Counted from the stretch's first letter, positions 16,248 to 24,346 are shown. The stretch: DNA of 64,000 nt from Kitasatospora sp. NBC_01287 (GCF_026340565.1 NZ_JAPEPB010000002.1:800766-864765), one strand, 5' to 3'. The notes: a model not told the origin generated them from the letters alone. Translations and numbers: made by a program.

Positions 16248-16630
16248 ACGCCGCGGGGAAGCCGGAGCTGCCGACAAGGGAGCAGTTGCTGAACCTGGTG
16301 GACCGCACGGAACGGCGCGCCCTGACACCGCCCGAGGCCCACCAACTGCGCATCGGCGTGGTGCATCTGGCGTCGCAGTTGGGTGGCGCGGGCGGTCGGA
16401 TTCGGAAGCTGACCGCGGATCTGGATGAGGCGCGGCGTCAGCGGGACGAGGCGGTGCGGGAGTTGGCGTTGTCGGGTCCGCAGGTGGTGCCTTGCGGGTT
16501 TTGTGGCGCTGCGGCTGGTGAGCGGTGCCGGTCGGTGCGGGGTGTTGAGCCGCCGCGGCAGCCGCATACGGCCAGGTTGGATGCGGCGCAGCGGTGGCTG
16601 TTCCGGCAGGGGCTCGGGGAGGCGTCGTGA
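16244..16630 (+). CDS. Helical protein with zinc-finger motif CGFCGAAAGERC (128 aa)
   Basis: GTG overlaps the previous stop. The N-terminal two thirds are coiled-coil-like (RIRKLTADLDEARRQRDEAV). The C-terminal CGFCGAAAGERCRSVRG followed by HTAR is a four-ligand zinc-finger pattern also present at 14987. Function unknown. Confidence 0.65.
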   Translation: MNAAGKPELPTREQLLNLVDRTERRALTPPEAHQLRIGVVHLASQLGGAGGRIRKLTADLDEARRQRDEAVRELALSGPQVVPCGFCGAAAGERCRSVRGVEPPRQPHTARLDAAQRWLFRQGLGEAS

Positions 16631-17007
16631 CGGCCCGGGTGTTGGTGACGGGTAGCCGGTCCTGGCCTGACGCCGCAGCGGTGGAGGCGGCGCTGCTGGA
16701 AGCCTGGCACGACGCTCTGCAGGCCGGGCACGACGGGATTGTCGTGGTGCACGGCGGCTGTCCGACGGGCGCGGATCGTTTGGCGTGGGAGTGGGCTGCT
16801 GCGCGCGACGTGATGGTCGAGGTGCACGTGGCGGGCTGGGCGCAGCACGGTCGGGCGGCGGGTCCGTTGCGGAACCAGGCGATGGTTGCTGCTGGTGCGG
16901 TGGTGTGTCTCGCGTTCCCGTTGGGCCGGTCGGTCGGCACGCGGGATTGCATGCGGCGTGCGGCTGCGGCTGGGATTCCGGTGCGGGATCTGGGGGCTCG
17001 GCGGTGA
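16627..17007 (+). CDS. SLOG-fold (DUF2493/YspA-like) protein
   Basis: The 126-residue single domain has RVLVTGSRSWPD at the N-terminus, VVVHGGCPTGADRLAWEWA in the middle and AGPLRNQAMVAAGA near 90-100. These are the nucleotide-binding loops of the SLOG superfamily (YspA/YpsA-related), which senses or processes nucleotide-derived ligands. Such genes are common in phages, but the ligand is unknown. GTGA overlaps at both ends. Confidence 0.8.
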   Translation: MTARVLVTGSRSWPDAAAVEAALLEAWHDALQAGHDGIVVVHGGCPTGADRLAWEWAAARDVMVEVHVAGWAQHGRAAGPLRNQAMVAAGAVVCLAFPLGRSVGTRDCMRRAAAAGIPVRDLGARR

Positions 17008-17240
17008 GCGCGTACCGACTGGACGTGGCGGAGCTCTACCGGCGGGTCGACGGGCGCCGTCGGGAGCGTGGCTTGTCGTGGCGCCGGCTGGCCGCCGAGT
17101 TGGGCTTGTCGGCGTCGACGCTCGTGCGGATGGGAGGCGGTGGTGCTCCGGATGCTGACGCGCTGGTGACGCTGCTGGTGTGGCTGGACCTGGACGCGGG
17201 GATCACGGGGCTGGTTCTGCCGACCGGTGGGCAGTCGTGA
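17004..17240 (+). CDS. Small XRE helix-turn-helix protein (78 aa)
   Basis: RRRERGLSWRRLAAELGLSA, STLVRMGGGGAPDADALVTLL is a complete Cro/CI-type HTH. It is the last clear gene of this rightward block and may regulate it. GTGA overlap with the SLOG gene. Confidence 0.7.
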   Translation: MSAYRLDVAELYRRVDGRRRERGLSWRRLAAELGLSASTLVRMGGGGAPDADALVTLLVWLDLDAGITGLVLPTGGQS

Positions 17241-17299
17241 GCGGGCAGCAGAAGACGCCCCACGGCGGTGGCCGTGTGGCTGGGCGGGGGCGGGGCGGG

Positions 17300-17680
17300 T
17301 CAGTCCTGGGGGTTGTCTTCACCTTCGACGGGCGTGGACCAGCGACGTGCGCGGCGATCAGCAATGTTGGCGGCATGTCGCTGGCGCAGCACGCGAACGA
17401 ACCACGCATTCTCCCAGTAGGCGTATGCCCGCTCGTCCTTCACGCGCCCGCTGTCCACCTCGCCCATAAGGCGGTTGCACTTTCGACAGAGCAGCCCTCG
17501 GACGGCGAAGTAGCTGTACTCACCGGCATGGTCGATGACCAACCCCCCGTGGCGCTCTTCTGTTGGCGCTGCTCGGCAGATCTCGCACTTTCCGCCCGCG
17601 TGTTCCCAGATAGCCTCGAAGTCTTCGCAGGTCAGACGGTAGGCGCTGTGCTGGCAGTTCCTGTGGTGGATGGCGGGCAT
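17300..17680 (-). CDS. Recombination endonuclease VII-like HNH nuclease
   Basis: The 126-residue product has CEICRAAP, LVIDHAGEYSYFAVRGLLC and CRKCNRLMG: two CxxC pairs framing a D-H dyad, the ββα-metal pattern of T4 endonuclease VII-like enzymes that cleave branched DNA. It is transcribed leftward behind the HTH gene at 17693 (12-bp gap) and opposite to the flanking genes, so the pair looks like an inserted cassette. Confidence 0.8.
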   Translation of the reverse strand: MPAIHHRNCQHSAYRLTCEDFEAIWEHAGGKCEICRAAPTEERHGGLVIDHAGEYSYFAVRGLLCRKCNRLMGEVDSGRVKDERAYAYWENAWFVRVLRQRHAANIADRRARRWSTPVEGEDNPQD

Positions 17681-17692
17681 GCGTTCCTCCGG

Positions 17693-17974
17693 TCAGCCGG
17701 AGGGCTTGCCTCCGGCGGTGCGCTTCTGGGGCTTGATGGATCGGACGGTGGGCTTTCGCTTGCGGGGGACGTCGTACTCGCGGGCGATGCTGCGGACGGT
17801 CTCGGCGGACCACGGGAGGTGCTCGGCGATGACGTCGTTGGTGATGTCGTAGGTCTTGAGGTCTTCGGCGACTGCGGCGCGGAGTGCGTGACGTGCTGCC
17901 TCTGCTGCTTGCTGGGCTTCGTCGAAGGCTTCGAGTGCGGCTGTGAACTGGGGGCTTGGGGTGTAGTCGGTCAT
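17693..17974 (-). CDS. Helix-turn-helix regulator of the HNH cassette (93 aa)
   Basis: After a helical N-terminus (FTAALEAFDEAQQAAEAARHA) comes DLKTYDITNDVIAEHLPWSA, ETVRSIAREYDVPRKRKPTV, a plausible HTH with a basic tail. ATG 17974 was preferred over an upstream frame that would need the start inside the AT-rich regulatory region. It probably binds the CTTGG elements just upstream. Confidence 0.65.
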   Translation of the reverse strand: MTDYTPSPQFTAALEAFDEAQQAAEAARHALRAAVAEDLKTYDITNDVIAEHLPWSAETVRSIAREYDVPRKRKPTVRSIKPQKRTAGGKPSG

Positions 17975-18151
17975 GTGCGCATGGTCGCACAAGGTGCTTG
18001 GCCATGGCCATGGGGCAGGCTGCTTGGTTTGTCGAGTACAGCTTATCAAAGAATCTTGGTCAAGTCTGGTTGTCCATATTGCTTTGTCCAAGCTACTTGG
18101 CTAATGTTCTGGGTGTCGGCAGGATCGCCGGCCACACACCCGGAGGCCCCG
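17975..18151. promoter_or_regulatory. AT-rich divergent control region with CTTGG elements
   Basis: CTTGG occurs at 17997-18001, 18023-18027, 18055-18059 and 18096-18100, and inverted (CCAAG) at 18088-18092, giving CCAAG-CTA-CTTGG. Base composition is clearly more AT-rich than its surroundings, and genes diverge on both sides. Likely operators and promoters for 17693 (leftward) and 18152 (rightward). Confidence 0.55.
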
Positions 18152-18481
18152 ATGCTCGCCACCACCCGCGAAGCCCGCCAGATCGTCAAGGCCCGCCGCC
18201 GCGCCAACCAGAAGCGCACGATCGCCACCTACGTCCGCAAGGCCACCACCGACACAACCGCCGTGAAGGGTGTCACCGCGGCGCTCCGCAAGGCCGCCCG
18301 CGACCTGCGCACCACTGGCCAGCTCGGCAAGGTCCAGACCCGCACGGAGAAGGTCGCCGCCGGCGTGATCGGCAAGACCTACCGCTACACCGCCGCGCAG
18401 ATCGCCCGGATCGCCGCCGCCTACCGGCCGCGCAAGGCCGAGTACCGCATCGTCGCTGCCAAGCTCGCCCTCGCCGCCTGA
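18152..18481 (+). CDS. Basic, Lys/Arg/Ala-rich protein (109 aa)
   Basis: The product is highly basic and helical (REARQIVKARRRANQKRTIA; TAALRKAARDLRT), suggesting DNA binding in the manner of histone-like proteins. GGAGG lies 6 nt before ATG. It is the first gene after the AT-rich control region. No family recognised. Confidence 0.65.
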   Translation: MLATTREARQIVKARRRANQKRTIATYVRKATTDTTAVKGVTAALRKAARDLRTTGQLGKVQTRTEKVAAGVIGKTYRYTAAQIARIAAAYRPRKAEYRIVAAKLALAA

Positions 18482-18530
18482 CCGCCAGCCAGCCCCCAGT
18501 CCGCGCACCACCACCCGCAAGGAGACCCTC

Positions 18531-18854
18531 ATGACCACTCGGACCGTCACCGCCGTCCCGTACGAGGAGAAGCAGACCGTGACCTACGACCTGCCGAACG
18601 GCGCCCCCGACATCCACTCCGGCAGCGACACGCTCGTCCCGACCCGCATCACCATCAACTACTCGCAGCACCCGTCGTTCGCAATCCCCCGCGTGGTCGA
18701 GGTCACCGTCAAGGGCCTGTTCCGCAACTCCGACGGAACGGCCGGGCCGCAGGGCCACCGGGCCGAGGTGTGGCGGTACGTGCCCAAGGCGGATCGTGCG
18801 GCGTGGGTTGCCGTCCTGGTCCGCGAGAACCTGCCGCAGTGGTGGACCGCGTGA
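18531..18854 (+). CDS. Hypothetical beta-rich protein (107 aa)
   Basis: AAGGAGACC precedes ATG. Alternating hydrophobic residues (TRTVTAVPYEEKQTVTYDL; RITINYSQHPSFAIPRVVEV) suggest a beta-sandwich. GTGA overlap downstream. Function unknown. Confidence 0.65.
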   Translation: MTTRTVTAVPYEEKQTVTYDLPNGAPDIHSGSDTLVPTRITINYSQHPSFAIPRVVEVTVKGLFRNSDGTAGPQGHRAEVWRYVPKADRAAWVAVLVRENLPQWWTA

Positions 18855-19039
18855 GCCGCGCAACGGACGAGCCGTCCGCTTGCGGTCACTGCGGCATCCC
18901 CGACCGCGTGCACTACCAGCGGTGGAAGCCGCCGGTCGGCTGGCACCAGTGGACGCCGCCGTCGCAGGAGCAGATCAAGGCCCGCATGACGGCCCGTCGT
19001 GCCGCCCGCGCCAACCCGACCACCAAGGAGAACTCATGA
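18851..19039 (+). CDS. Small CxxC protein (62 aa)
   Basis: GTG overlaps the previous stop. CGHCGIPDRVHYQRW suggests a zinc knuckle, followed by a basic helical tail. Unknown. Confidence 0.55.
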   Translation: MSRATDEPSACGHCGIPDRVHYQRWKPPVGWHQWTPPSQEQIKARMTARRAARANPTTKENS

Positions 19040-19407
19040 GCGCCCGTGATGACCTTTGGCGATGGTCTCGCCGCGTAGACGAGGACCCGTACGGCGACCT
19101 GTATGGCGACAAGACCGAAAGCCTGCTCAACGCCTTCCGTGACGAACTCCTGCCCGCCTGGGAGGCCGTGTACGAGCCCGGCAACGTGTCGGACTACCTG
19201 ATCGGCTACACCAACGCCGAGGCGCCGGCGAAGGCTGCTGCGGAGGCCTGGTTCCGGTCGCAGTACCTGAGCGAGATCGGCCGGCTGGAGTGGGACGAGC
19301 AGCGCCCCGGCGGCCAGCACGACGCCTGGTTCGACCTGACCCACGTGGAGCCCGACGGCACCGAAACCGGACCGGGCATCACCGTCCGGCGCCGCAAGAC
19401 CAGCTGA
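19036..19407 (+). CDS. Hypothetical acidic protein (123 aa)
   Basis: AAGGAG and an ATGA overlap support the start. Trp/Asp-rich helical product (DDLWRWSRRVDEDPYGDLYG; AEAWFRSQYLSEIGRLEWDE). No family recognised. Confidence 0.6.
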   Translation: MSARDDLWRWSRRVDEDPYGDLYGDKTESLLNAFRDELLPAWEAVYEPGNVSDYLIGYTNAEAPAKAAAEAWFRSQYLSEIGRLEWDEQRPGGQHDAWFDLTHVEPDGTETGPGITVRRRKTS

Positions 19408-19467
19408 CCCGCCTGGTGGCCGCTGTTGCGGCGGCCACCCCACCCGCTGCCCCGTGAGGAGCCCGTC

Positions 19468-19902
19468 ATGTCCACCGCACCCGCCGAGTTCGTCCGGGCT
19501 CTTCCGGACTCGCTGATCGCCGCGTTCTACGCCCGCACCGAAGCCATTCCTGGCGGACACCTCGCCTGGACCGGCGCCCGCGACGGTCACGGCGTCGGTG
19601 TCCTCACACACCACGGGGCCCGGTATACCGCTGCGCGGATCGGGTTCCGGCTCGCCAACGGAACGGATCCGGTCGGGCCGGTCAAGGCCGGCTGCGGGAT
19701 GCCGGGTTGTGTCGAGCCGAGGCACCTGGACGACCGGCCGCGGCGCCTCCGTGATCGTGCCGCCCTGCGGTTGGTGCTGGCCCCTTCGAGGCCGCTGTGC
19801 GCCTTCTGCGAGGAGCCGGTCACGGAGGGGCGAGTCGACACCGCGTACTGCGGCAAGAGCTGCAGGCAGAAGGCCTACTACTGGCGCCGCGCTGCAAGCT
19901 GA
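19468..19902 (+). CDS. HNH-like protein with C-terminal zinc finger (144 aa)
   Basis: HLAWTGARDGHGVGVLTHHG, a core helix, then CGMPGCVEPRHLDDRP resembles the divergent HNH group whose signature is C-x4-C-V-x-P-x-H-L. The C-terminal CAFCEEP...YCGKSCRQKAY is a second zinc finger. GAGGAG lies upstream of ATG 19468. Probably a DNA-binding nuclease or its inactive relative. Confidence 0.65.
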   Translation: MSTAPAEFVRALPDSLIAAFYARTEAIPGGHLAWTGARDGHGVGVLTHHGARYTAARIGFRLANGTDPVGPVKAGCGMPGCVEPRHLDDRPRRLRDRAALRLVLAPSRPLCAFCEEPVTEGRVDTAYCGKSCRQKAYYWRRAAS

Positions 19903-20002
19903 CGGCCCGCCGGCCGCCGCGCAGACCGGTCACGCCACCCACCCGCCCACAGAACCCCACACAACCCCACACACCGCCACGCACCCCCAGGAGCCCGCCG
20001 CC

Positions 20003-20437
20003 ATGACCTACCGCCGCCTCAAGGGCCAAACGAAGCCCCTCGGCATCGCCTGGGACGACACCACCCGCCTCTGGTTCTGGGACTGCCGCATCTGCCCCGG
20101 GATCCCGGTCGTCGGCCACGCCGGCAGCCAGTCGGGCGCGCTCACAAAAGCGCTGCTCCACGCCAAGAGCAGCAGCCGCCACCAGGCGCCCATCTGCCGC
20201 TGTGACGAGCCCGGCGCGGACCCGTACGAGTGCGAGGCCGATGACTGCACCTACGAGTTCCCGGAGCTGAACCCGTTCGCCGGGGCGCCCCGCCGCGAGT
20301 TCGACGCGAAGGTGATCCGGATCTGCCCGCACTGCGCCTGGTTGACCAGCTCGTGGCATGTGGACGACGGGTCGGCCGAGGCCGAGTTGCACGGCCACAT
20401 CACCCGCGTCCACCCCGCCGCTGCCCCGACTGCCTGA
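20003..20437 (+). CDS. Cysteine-rich hypothetical protein (144 aa)
   Basis: CRICPG, CRCDEPGADPYECEADDCTY and ICPHCAW with H-x4-H at the C-terminus give several possible zinc sites. GGAGCCCGCC precedes ATG. No family recognised. Confidence 0.6.
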   Translation: MTYRRLKGQTKPLGIAWDDTTRLWFWDCRICPGIPVVGHAGSQSGALTKALLHAKSSSRHQAPICRCDEPGADPYECEADDCTYEFPELNPFAGAPRREFDAKVIRICPHCAWLTSSWHVDDGSAEAELHGHITRVHPAAAPTA

Positions 20438-20447
20438 GGAGCCCACC

Positions 20448-20750
20448 ATGCCCACCCCGCCCGGCACTGAGCGGATGCCCAACAGCGGCGTCTACACCCC
20501 GCGCATGTTCATCTGCGGCGTCGACCCCACCGACTCCGTCGTGGCCTTCGACGCCCGCCCCGGTGCCGACATCGCCGCCGCCCTGCTGGAGGAGGTCACC
20601 GACTGGTGGCAGTCCCTCCGGACCCTCCCGGAGGGCATCGTGCCGGGCGGCGTGCAGCAGGCGATGAACAGCCTGCACGACGCCGCGTGCGGCTGGAGCG
20701 ACTGGCTCGCCCACTCCGAGAAGCGCACCCCCACCACCCCGTCTGCCTGA
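20448..20750 (+). CDS. Hypothetical protein (100 aa)
   Basis: GAGGAG upstream of ATG 20448. The acidic, Trp-containing product (LLEEVTDWWQSLRTLPEGIV; LHDAACGWSDWLAHSEKR) looks helical. Unknown. Confidence 0.6.
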   Translation: MPTPPGTERMPNSGVYTPRMFICGVDPTDSVVAFDARPGADIAAALLEEVTDWWQSLRTLPEGIVPGGVQQAMNSLHDAACGWSDWLAHSEKRTPTTPSA

Positions 20751-20760
20751 GGAGCCCGCG

Positions 20761-21237
20761 ATGCCCGACACCCCGACCACCGCCGACGCCACCGCCGAGC
20801 GCGGCCCGTGCATCAGCTGCGGACACCCGCGGCACCGTCACCACCCGTTCCACGGCATCGCGCCCCGGATCTGCATCGACTGCTACGACGACCCGAACCG
20901 CGACGAGTACAGCCACACCTACCAGGGGACCACCAGCGCGCAGGCCGACACCCCGACCCCGCTCACCGACCAGCAGCTCGCCGCCATCCGCACCCGGCAC
21001 GAGCAGACCACGCACCCGGCGTGGCGCAGCGACACCGACCTCGGCCGCGTGCTCGCGGAGGTGGACCGGCTCCGCGCCGAGCAGGCGCAGCACCGCGACC
21101 AGGTCCTCGCTGAAGCCGCCGAGCTGCTCCAGGCGAACCGCGCGGCCGTGTACGAGGACGCCGGCCGCCACGCCGCCGACGGCATGGACCGCGCCCGCGA
21201 CCTGCTGCTCGCCGCCCGCACCAGCAAGGAGGGCTGA
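20761..21237 (+). CDS. Phage accessory protein with CxxC and coiled coil (158 aa)
   Basis: CISCGHPRHRHHPFH and CIDCYDD form a likely zinc site. The segment LTDQQLAAIRTRHEQTTHPA, then LGRVLAEVDRLRAEQAQ, is a recurrent module of Streptomyces phage proteins, seen again at 34206. The C-terminus is helical. Function unknown. Confidence 0.6.
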   Translation: MPDTPTTADATAERGPCISCGHPRHRHHPFHGIAPRICIDCYDDPNRDEYSHTYQGTTSAQADTPTPLTDQQLAAIRTRHEQTTHPAWRSDTDLGRVLAEVDRLRAEQAQHRDQVLAEAAELLQANRAAVYEDAGRHAADGMDRARDLLLAARTSKEG

Positions 21238-21240
21238 CCC

Positions 21241-21516
21241 GTGGCCACCACCGAAACCGCCGACGAGCCATGGGCAGCCCAGCGGGACGCCAGTTGGTAC
21301 AACCGGCCGAACACCCGCACCGACAAGGTCGTCCACGTCGCTGGCAAGCCGAGTCTGTACGGCCAGATGTCCCGCTGCGGCCGATCGGTCCTGAACGAAG
21401 ACCTCATGTGGTCCCTGGAGGGCGTCCCGGAGCACGTGCGCTGCCAGGGCAGCGGTTGCCGCCAGGCGTGGCCGGTCGCCACCCGCACCGCTTCTGACGG
21501 CCGTCACCACCCCTGA
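21241..21516 (+). CDS. Hypothetical protein (91 aa)
   Basis: GTG start directly after the previous stop, with AAGGAGG upstream. It contains a paired Cys/His element (SRCGRSVLN; RCQGSGCRQAW). Unknown. Confidence 0.55.
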   Translation: MATTETADEPWAAQRDASWYNRPNTRTDKVVHVAGKPSLYGQMSRCGRSVLNEDLMWSLEGVPEHVRCQGSGCRQAWPVATRTASDGRHHP

Positions 21517-21533
21517 CCCCCGGAAGGACCACC

Positions 21534-21713
21534 GTGGACCCGCTGACCGTCCGCTGGGACCGCACCGTCATCCACCCCGATCCGAGCATCCCCGGTGACG
21601 AGACGATCGTCTGCTGCCTTGCTGCGGACGGCCGGCCCGTCGCCCTGTTCCTGGACGACGAACTGCGCGAGGCACTCGGCATGCAGCTCGTCGACCCCAA
21701 CCCGGACAACTGA
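21534..21713 (+). CDS. Hypothetical protein (59 aa)
   Basis: GGAAGGACCACC precedes GTG. Beta-rich, acidic short product (DETIVCCLAADGRPVALFLD). Unknown. Confidence 0.55.
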   Translation: MDPLTVRWDRTVIHPDPSIPGDETIVCCLAADGRPVALFLDDELREALGMQLVDPNPDN

Positions 21714-21784
21714 CGCCTACTGACGCCCGTCATATCCACCCGGGGCCGCTGACCGGCGGCCCCACCACGAAGGAGCACACCACC

Positions 21785-22222
21785 GTGACCGACATGACCA
21801 TGGCCCAGGCCGACATCTACCTCGACCGCGTCGATGACGCCCTGACCGCCGCCGGCATCCGGCCGGACGACTTCGACGGTTCCGACAGTGACGAGTACGC
21901 CGAGGACGGCATCACCGCCGTCCCGTCCGCCGTCCTCACCTGGGACACCTCCGATTTGCTGATGATCGGCGAGGCGCACGGCCGGTTCGAAGACGGTGTC
22001 CTCGTCGCCTGGGATGCCTCGCGGGGCTGGGTGATCGCCGAGCTGAACGCCGACCACTCGAACGGGCCGCTGGAGCCGCTGCCGATCCCCATCACCGCTG
22101 AGCCGCACCGGGTCGCGTTCACGATCGCCGCTGCGGTCCTCGCAGAGCCGCTCACGACCAACGGCGAACTCGACGGGCCCGCCTGGTCCTGGGCGCTGGC
22201 CGCGCGGCAGACCGCCGAGTGA
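21785..22222 (+). CDS. Hypothetical acidic protein (145 aa)
   Basis: AAGGAG and GTG start; an alternative ATG is five codons in. The acidic product contains DDFDGSDSDEYAEDG and a mixed alpha/beta C-terminal part. No family recognised. Confidence 0.6.
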   Translation: MTDMTMAQADIYLDRVDDALTAAGIRPDDFDGSDSDEYAEDGITAVPSAVLTWDTSDLLMIGEAHGRFEDGVLVAWDASRGWVIAELNADHSNGPLEPLPIPITAEPHRVAFTIAAAVLAEPLTTNGELDGPAWSWALAARQTAE

Positions 22223-22285
22223 CCGCCGAGCCGCCACCCACACCCGACGACACCGACACCATCCCCTGCTGAGGAGCAACCCACG

Positions 22286-22672
22286 ATGACCGACCAGCCG
22301 TACACCACCGCCGACCTCCACGCCGAGGCTGCCCTCCAGTACGACGCCCACGCCGAGGACCCCGACTTTGGCGGCGTCGGCGAGGGCATGGAGGGCGAGC
22401 AGCCCTGGGACGCCCTCAGCGAGGACGACTTCCACACCGCCCAGCTCGCCATCCACGATCTGCGGCGGAAGGCTGCGCCCCTCGGCCACTGGGCTATCCG
22501 GCTCGGCGCCGACGACCTAGAGCCCAGCGAGGACCACGTCGACGTCAACGCGAGCGACGACGGGCGGCCGCTGATCCGGGTCCACTTCGCGTTCCTTTCC
22601 GACATGCCCGCCGACATGCGGGCCGAGTTCATCGCCAGCATCGCCGAGCAGGTAGCTGCGGCTGCCCGCTGA
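22286..22672 (+). CDS. Hypothetical acidic protein (128 aa)
   Basis: GAGGAGC precedes ATG. Two alternating segments (LHAEAALQYDAHAEDPDFGG; IRVHFAFLSDMPADMRAEF) suggest a small alpha/beta domain. Unknown. Confidence 0.6.
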   Translation: MTDQPYTTADLHAEAALQYDAHAEDPDFGGVGEGMEGEQPWDALSEDDFHTAQLAIHDLRRKAAPLGHWAIRLGADDLEPSEDHVDVNASDDGRPLIRVHFAFLSDMPADMRAEFIASIAEQVAAAAR

Positions 22673-22730
22673 CCTGCCACCCCGCGCCGGGCCGTCCCGT
22701 ACGGCCCGGCCCACCCCAAAGGAGAGCACC

Positions 22731-23096
22731 GTGCCCGACCAGACCCCCGCCCAGACCCTGCGCGCCGCCGCCGAGAAGCTGCGGGCGCTCGCCAACGAGG
22801 CCAACCACCGCGCGGCCGGCCCGTGGATCGTCCACGAGGCGTACGGCTTCCTCCGCGTCGACAACGACCGCGACAAGAGCAAGGAAGCGTGGACGATGAA
22901 GACCGGCGCCGACCTCGCCGAAGAGAACCGGCCGACCGCCGAGTACATCGCCCTGCTGCACCCCGGCGTCGGCTTGGCGCTCGCCCGCTGGTTGGATTCC
23001 CTGACCGGCGTCGAGGTCGGCGAGCACGGGCCGATGGCTGAGGAGTACCAGCACGCCCTCGCGGTCGCCCGCGCGATCCTCGGCACCCCGTCATGA
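22731..23096 (+). CDS. Hypothetical phage protein, 'AAGPWI' family-like (121 aa)
   Basis: AAAGGAGAG precedes GTG. Helical LRAAAEKLRALANEANHRAA followed by GPWIVHEAYGFLRV and EYIALLHPGVGLALARWLD has the layout of small Streptomyces phage proteins that carry a GPW turn and an A-x-Y/F-I motif. Unknown function. Confidence 0.6.
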   Translation: MPDQTPAQTLRAAAEKLRALANEANHRAAGPWIVHEAYGFLRVDNDRDKSKEAWTMKTGADLAEENRPTAEYIALLHPGVGLALARWLDSLTGVEVGEHGPMAEEYQHALAVARAILGTPS

Positions 23097-23272
23097 CGCC
23101 CGCCGGCTGGTCGCTGTGCTGCGCCGCCTCCGTGCTGATCGCGGCTGGCTGCATCCGGCAAGCGGCCCGCTCCGACCGGGCCCGCGAGGAGCGCGACGTC
23201 GTCACCGGCGCCGAGAACCTCTGCCGCGCGGCCGCCAGTGGCCTGTTCGCCATCAACCCCGAGGAGAACTGA
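23093..23272 (+). CDS. Small Cys-rich, membrane-associated peptide (59 aa)
   Basis: ATGA overlap with the previous gene. One hydrophobic N-terminal segment (WSLCCAASVLIAAGCI) and a later helical part. Unknown. Confidence 0.5.
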   Translation: MTPAGWSLCCAASVLIAAGCIRQAARSDRAREERDVVTGAENLCRAAASGLFAINPEEN

Positions 23273-23278
23273 CCAGCC

Positions 23279-23530
23279 ATGACGCCTATCCGCCCCGGCC
23301 CGGTCCCCGAGGAACTGCACGCCCGGCCGCTCAGCCGGCGGGAGGTCCAGGTGCTCGCCCTCGCCGCACAGGGCTGCACCAACCTGGCCATCGCCGACGA
23401 CCTGGGCATCGCGTTCGAGAGCGTCCGCACCTACCTGCGCACCGCCTACCTCAAGCTCGGCGCCCGCGACCGCGCGCATGCCGTCCACCTCGCCCATGAC
23501 CTCATCACCGCACAGGAGCAGCAGAGATGA
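23279..23530 (+). CDS. Short stand-alone GerE/LuxR-type helix-turn-helix protein
   Basis: The 83-residue product has LSRREVQVLALAAQGCTNLA, IADDLGIAFESVRTYL and LKLGARDRAHAVHLA, a complete GerE domain with the recognition helix, and no sensory domain. Paralogue of the gene at 9988. Likely regulates phage transcription or antagonises a host LuxR-type regulator. Confidence 0.8.
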   Translation: MTPIRPGPVPEELHARPLSRREVQVLALAAQGCTNLAIADDLGIAFESVRTYLRTAYLKLGARDRAHAVHLAHDLITAQEQQR

Positions 23531-23751
23531 CCGACCACTACGGCGCGCAGGTCCGCCGGAACCTGCATGCTGCCGAGGAGGCGTTGACCCGCGTCCTGCG
23601 GCTCGCCCAGACGCTGCCGGCCGACGTCCGTACGCAGATCGAAGCCGCCATCGACGGCCCCGCCGAGCCCGAGCAGCCCGACGCCGAGCCGTGCACCGGC
23701 CGCCCCGGGTTCTGCCGGCCCTGCCGCACCGTGCACCCGCGCCCGTCATGA
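23527..23751 (+). CDS. Hypothetical protein (74 aa)
   Basis: ATGA overlap. Helical N-terminus (VRRNLHAAEEALTRVLRLAQ), C-terminal CTGRPGFCRPC. Unknown. Confidence 0.55.
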   Translation: MTDHYGAQVRRNLHAAEEALTRVLRLAQTLPADVRTQIEAAIDGPAEPEQPDAEPCTGRPGFCRPCRTVHPRPS

Positions 23752-23984
23752 CGGGCCGGTTCGAGGACGAGAGGATCTGTCCGATGTGCCAGATAGACGA
23801 GCATATGCTGCGGCCGCGCGCTCATCCGTGGTGGGATGACGGCGAGTTGCCGGCGGGTGTGGTGTGGCCGTGGGAGGAGCAGTGCGGGTGTCCGTGTGCT
23901 CAGGAGCCGCCTCGCCGCGTGTTCGTGGATGTGCATCTGCCGCCGTACCAGGTAGAGGCTGGAATTCGGCCCGTGGAGCTCTAA
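23748..23984 (+). CDS. Cysteine-containing hypothetical protein (78 aa)
   Basis: ATGA overlap. ICPMCQIDEHM and CGCPCAQ are likely metal ligands. Last gene before a hairpin-rich gap, ending this transcription unit. Codons are less GC-rich at wobble positions than in neighbours. Confidence 0.55.
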   Translation: MTGRFEDERICPMCQIDEHMLRPRAHPWWDDGELPAGVVWPWEEQCGCPCAQEPPRRVFVDVHLPPYQVEAGIRPVEL

Positions 23985-23991
23985 CGTCCAC

Positions 23992-24058
23992 TTCACGCGC
24001 CGATGGTGCACACTGTGCGTGAATGGGAAAGCGCCAACCCCTGGCCGGGCTGGCGCTT
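23992..24058 (+). terminator. Two successive hairpins after the 23748 gene
   Basis: TTCACGC (23992) pairs with GCGTGAA (24017), and AAGCGCCA (24029) pairs with TGGCGCTT (24051). No clean U-tract follows, so these may be factor-dependent terminators or RNA-processing structures between 23748 and 24119. Confidence 0.5.
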
Positions 24059-24118
24059 CACGAGGTACCGCTGGTGTGGATGCTCCTAGCGTACCCCTCG
24101 CACCGCACGGAGACCCCA

Positions 24119-24229
24119 ATGCCGCTCTCTGACGATGAGCTCGCCGAGATCCTCGGCCTGACACCCGACCAAGCCGCGCGCGTCCCGGTCGCGTTCTGGA
24201 CTGTGGCCCGCGAGTTCCTGGCGTCCTGA
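24119..24229 (+). CDS. Small helical protein (36 aa)
   Basis: ACGGAGACC precedes ATG 24119. LSDDELAEILGLTPDQAARV looks like a short helical or HTH-like fragment. Flanked on both sides by hairpins. Low-complexity alternatives are unlikely because the composition is gene-like. Confidence 0.45.
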   Translation: MPLSDDELAEILGLTPDQAARVPVAFWTVAREFLAS

Positions 24230-24238
24230 CAGAACGAG

Positions 24239-24269
24239 AGCGGGACGCCCCTGCCCAGGACGCCCCGCT
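24239..24269 (+). terminator. Nested hairpin
   Basis: AGCGGG (24239) pairs with CCCGCT (24264), enclosing CCTG/CAGG. Compact strong stem directly after the small gene stop; likely terminator or transcript-stabilising structure. Confidence 0.5.
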
Positions 24270-24346
24270 TGACCCGCACCGCCCGAGCGACCACCACGCT
24301 GCTCTCCGGCTCGAACCTGACGGTACTCCTCAGCACGGAGACGAGC

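Noticed and set aside
17180..18481. 433-residue rightward open frame
   Set aside because: Crosses the leftward HNH and HTH genes and the AT-rich control region; only its last 109 codons (from 18152) are gene-like.
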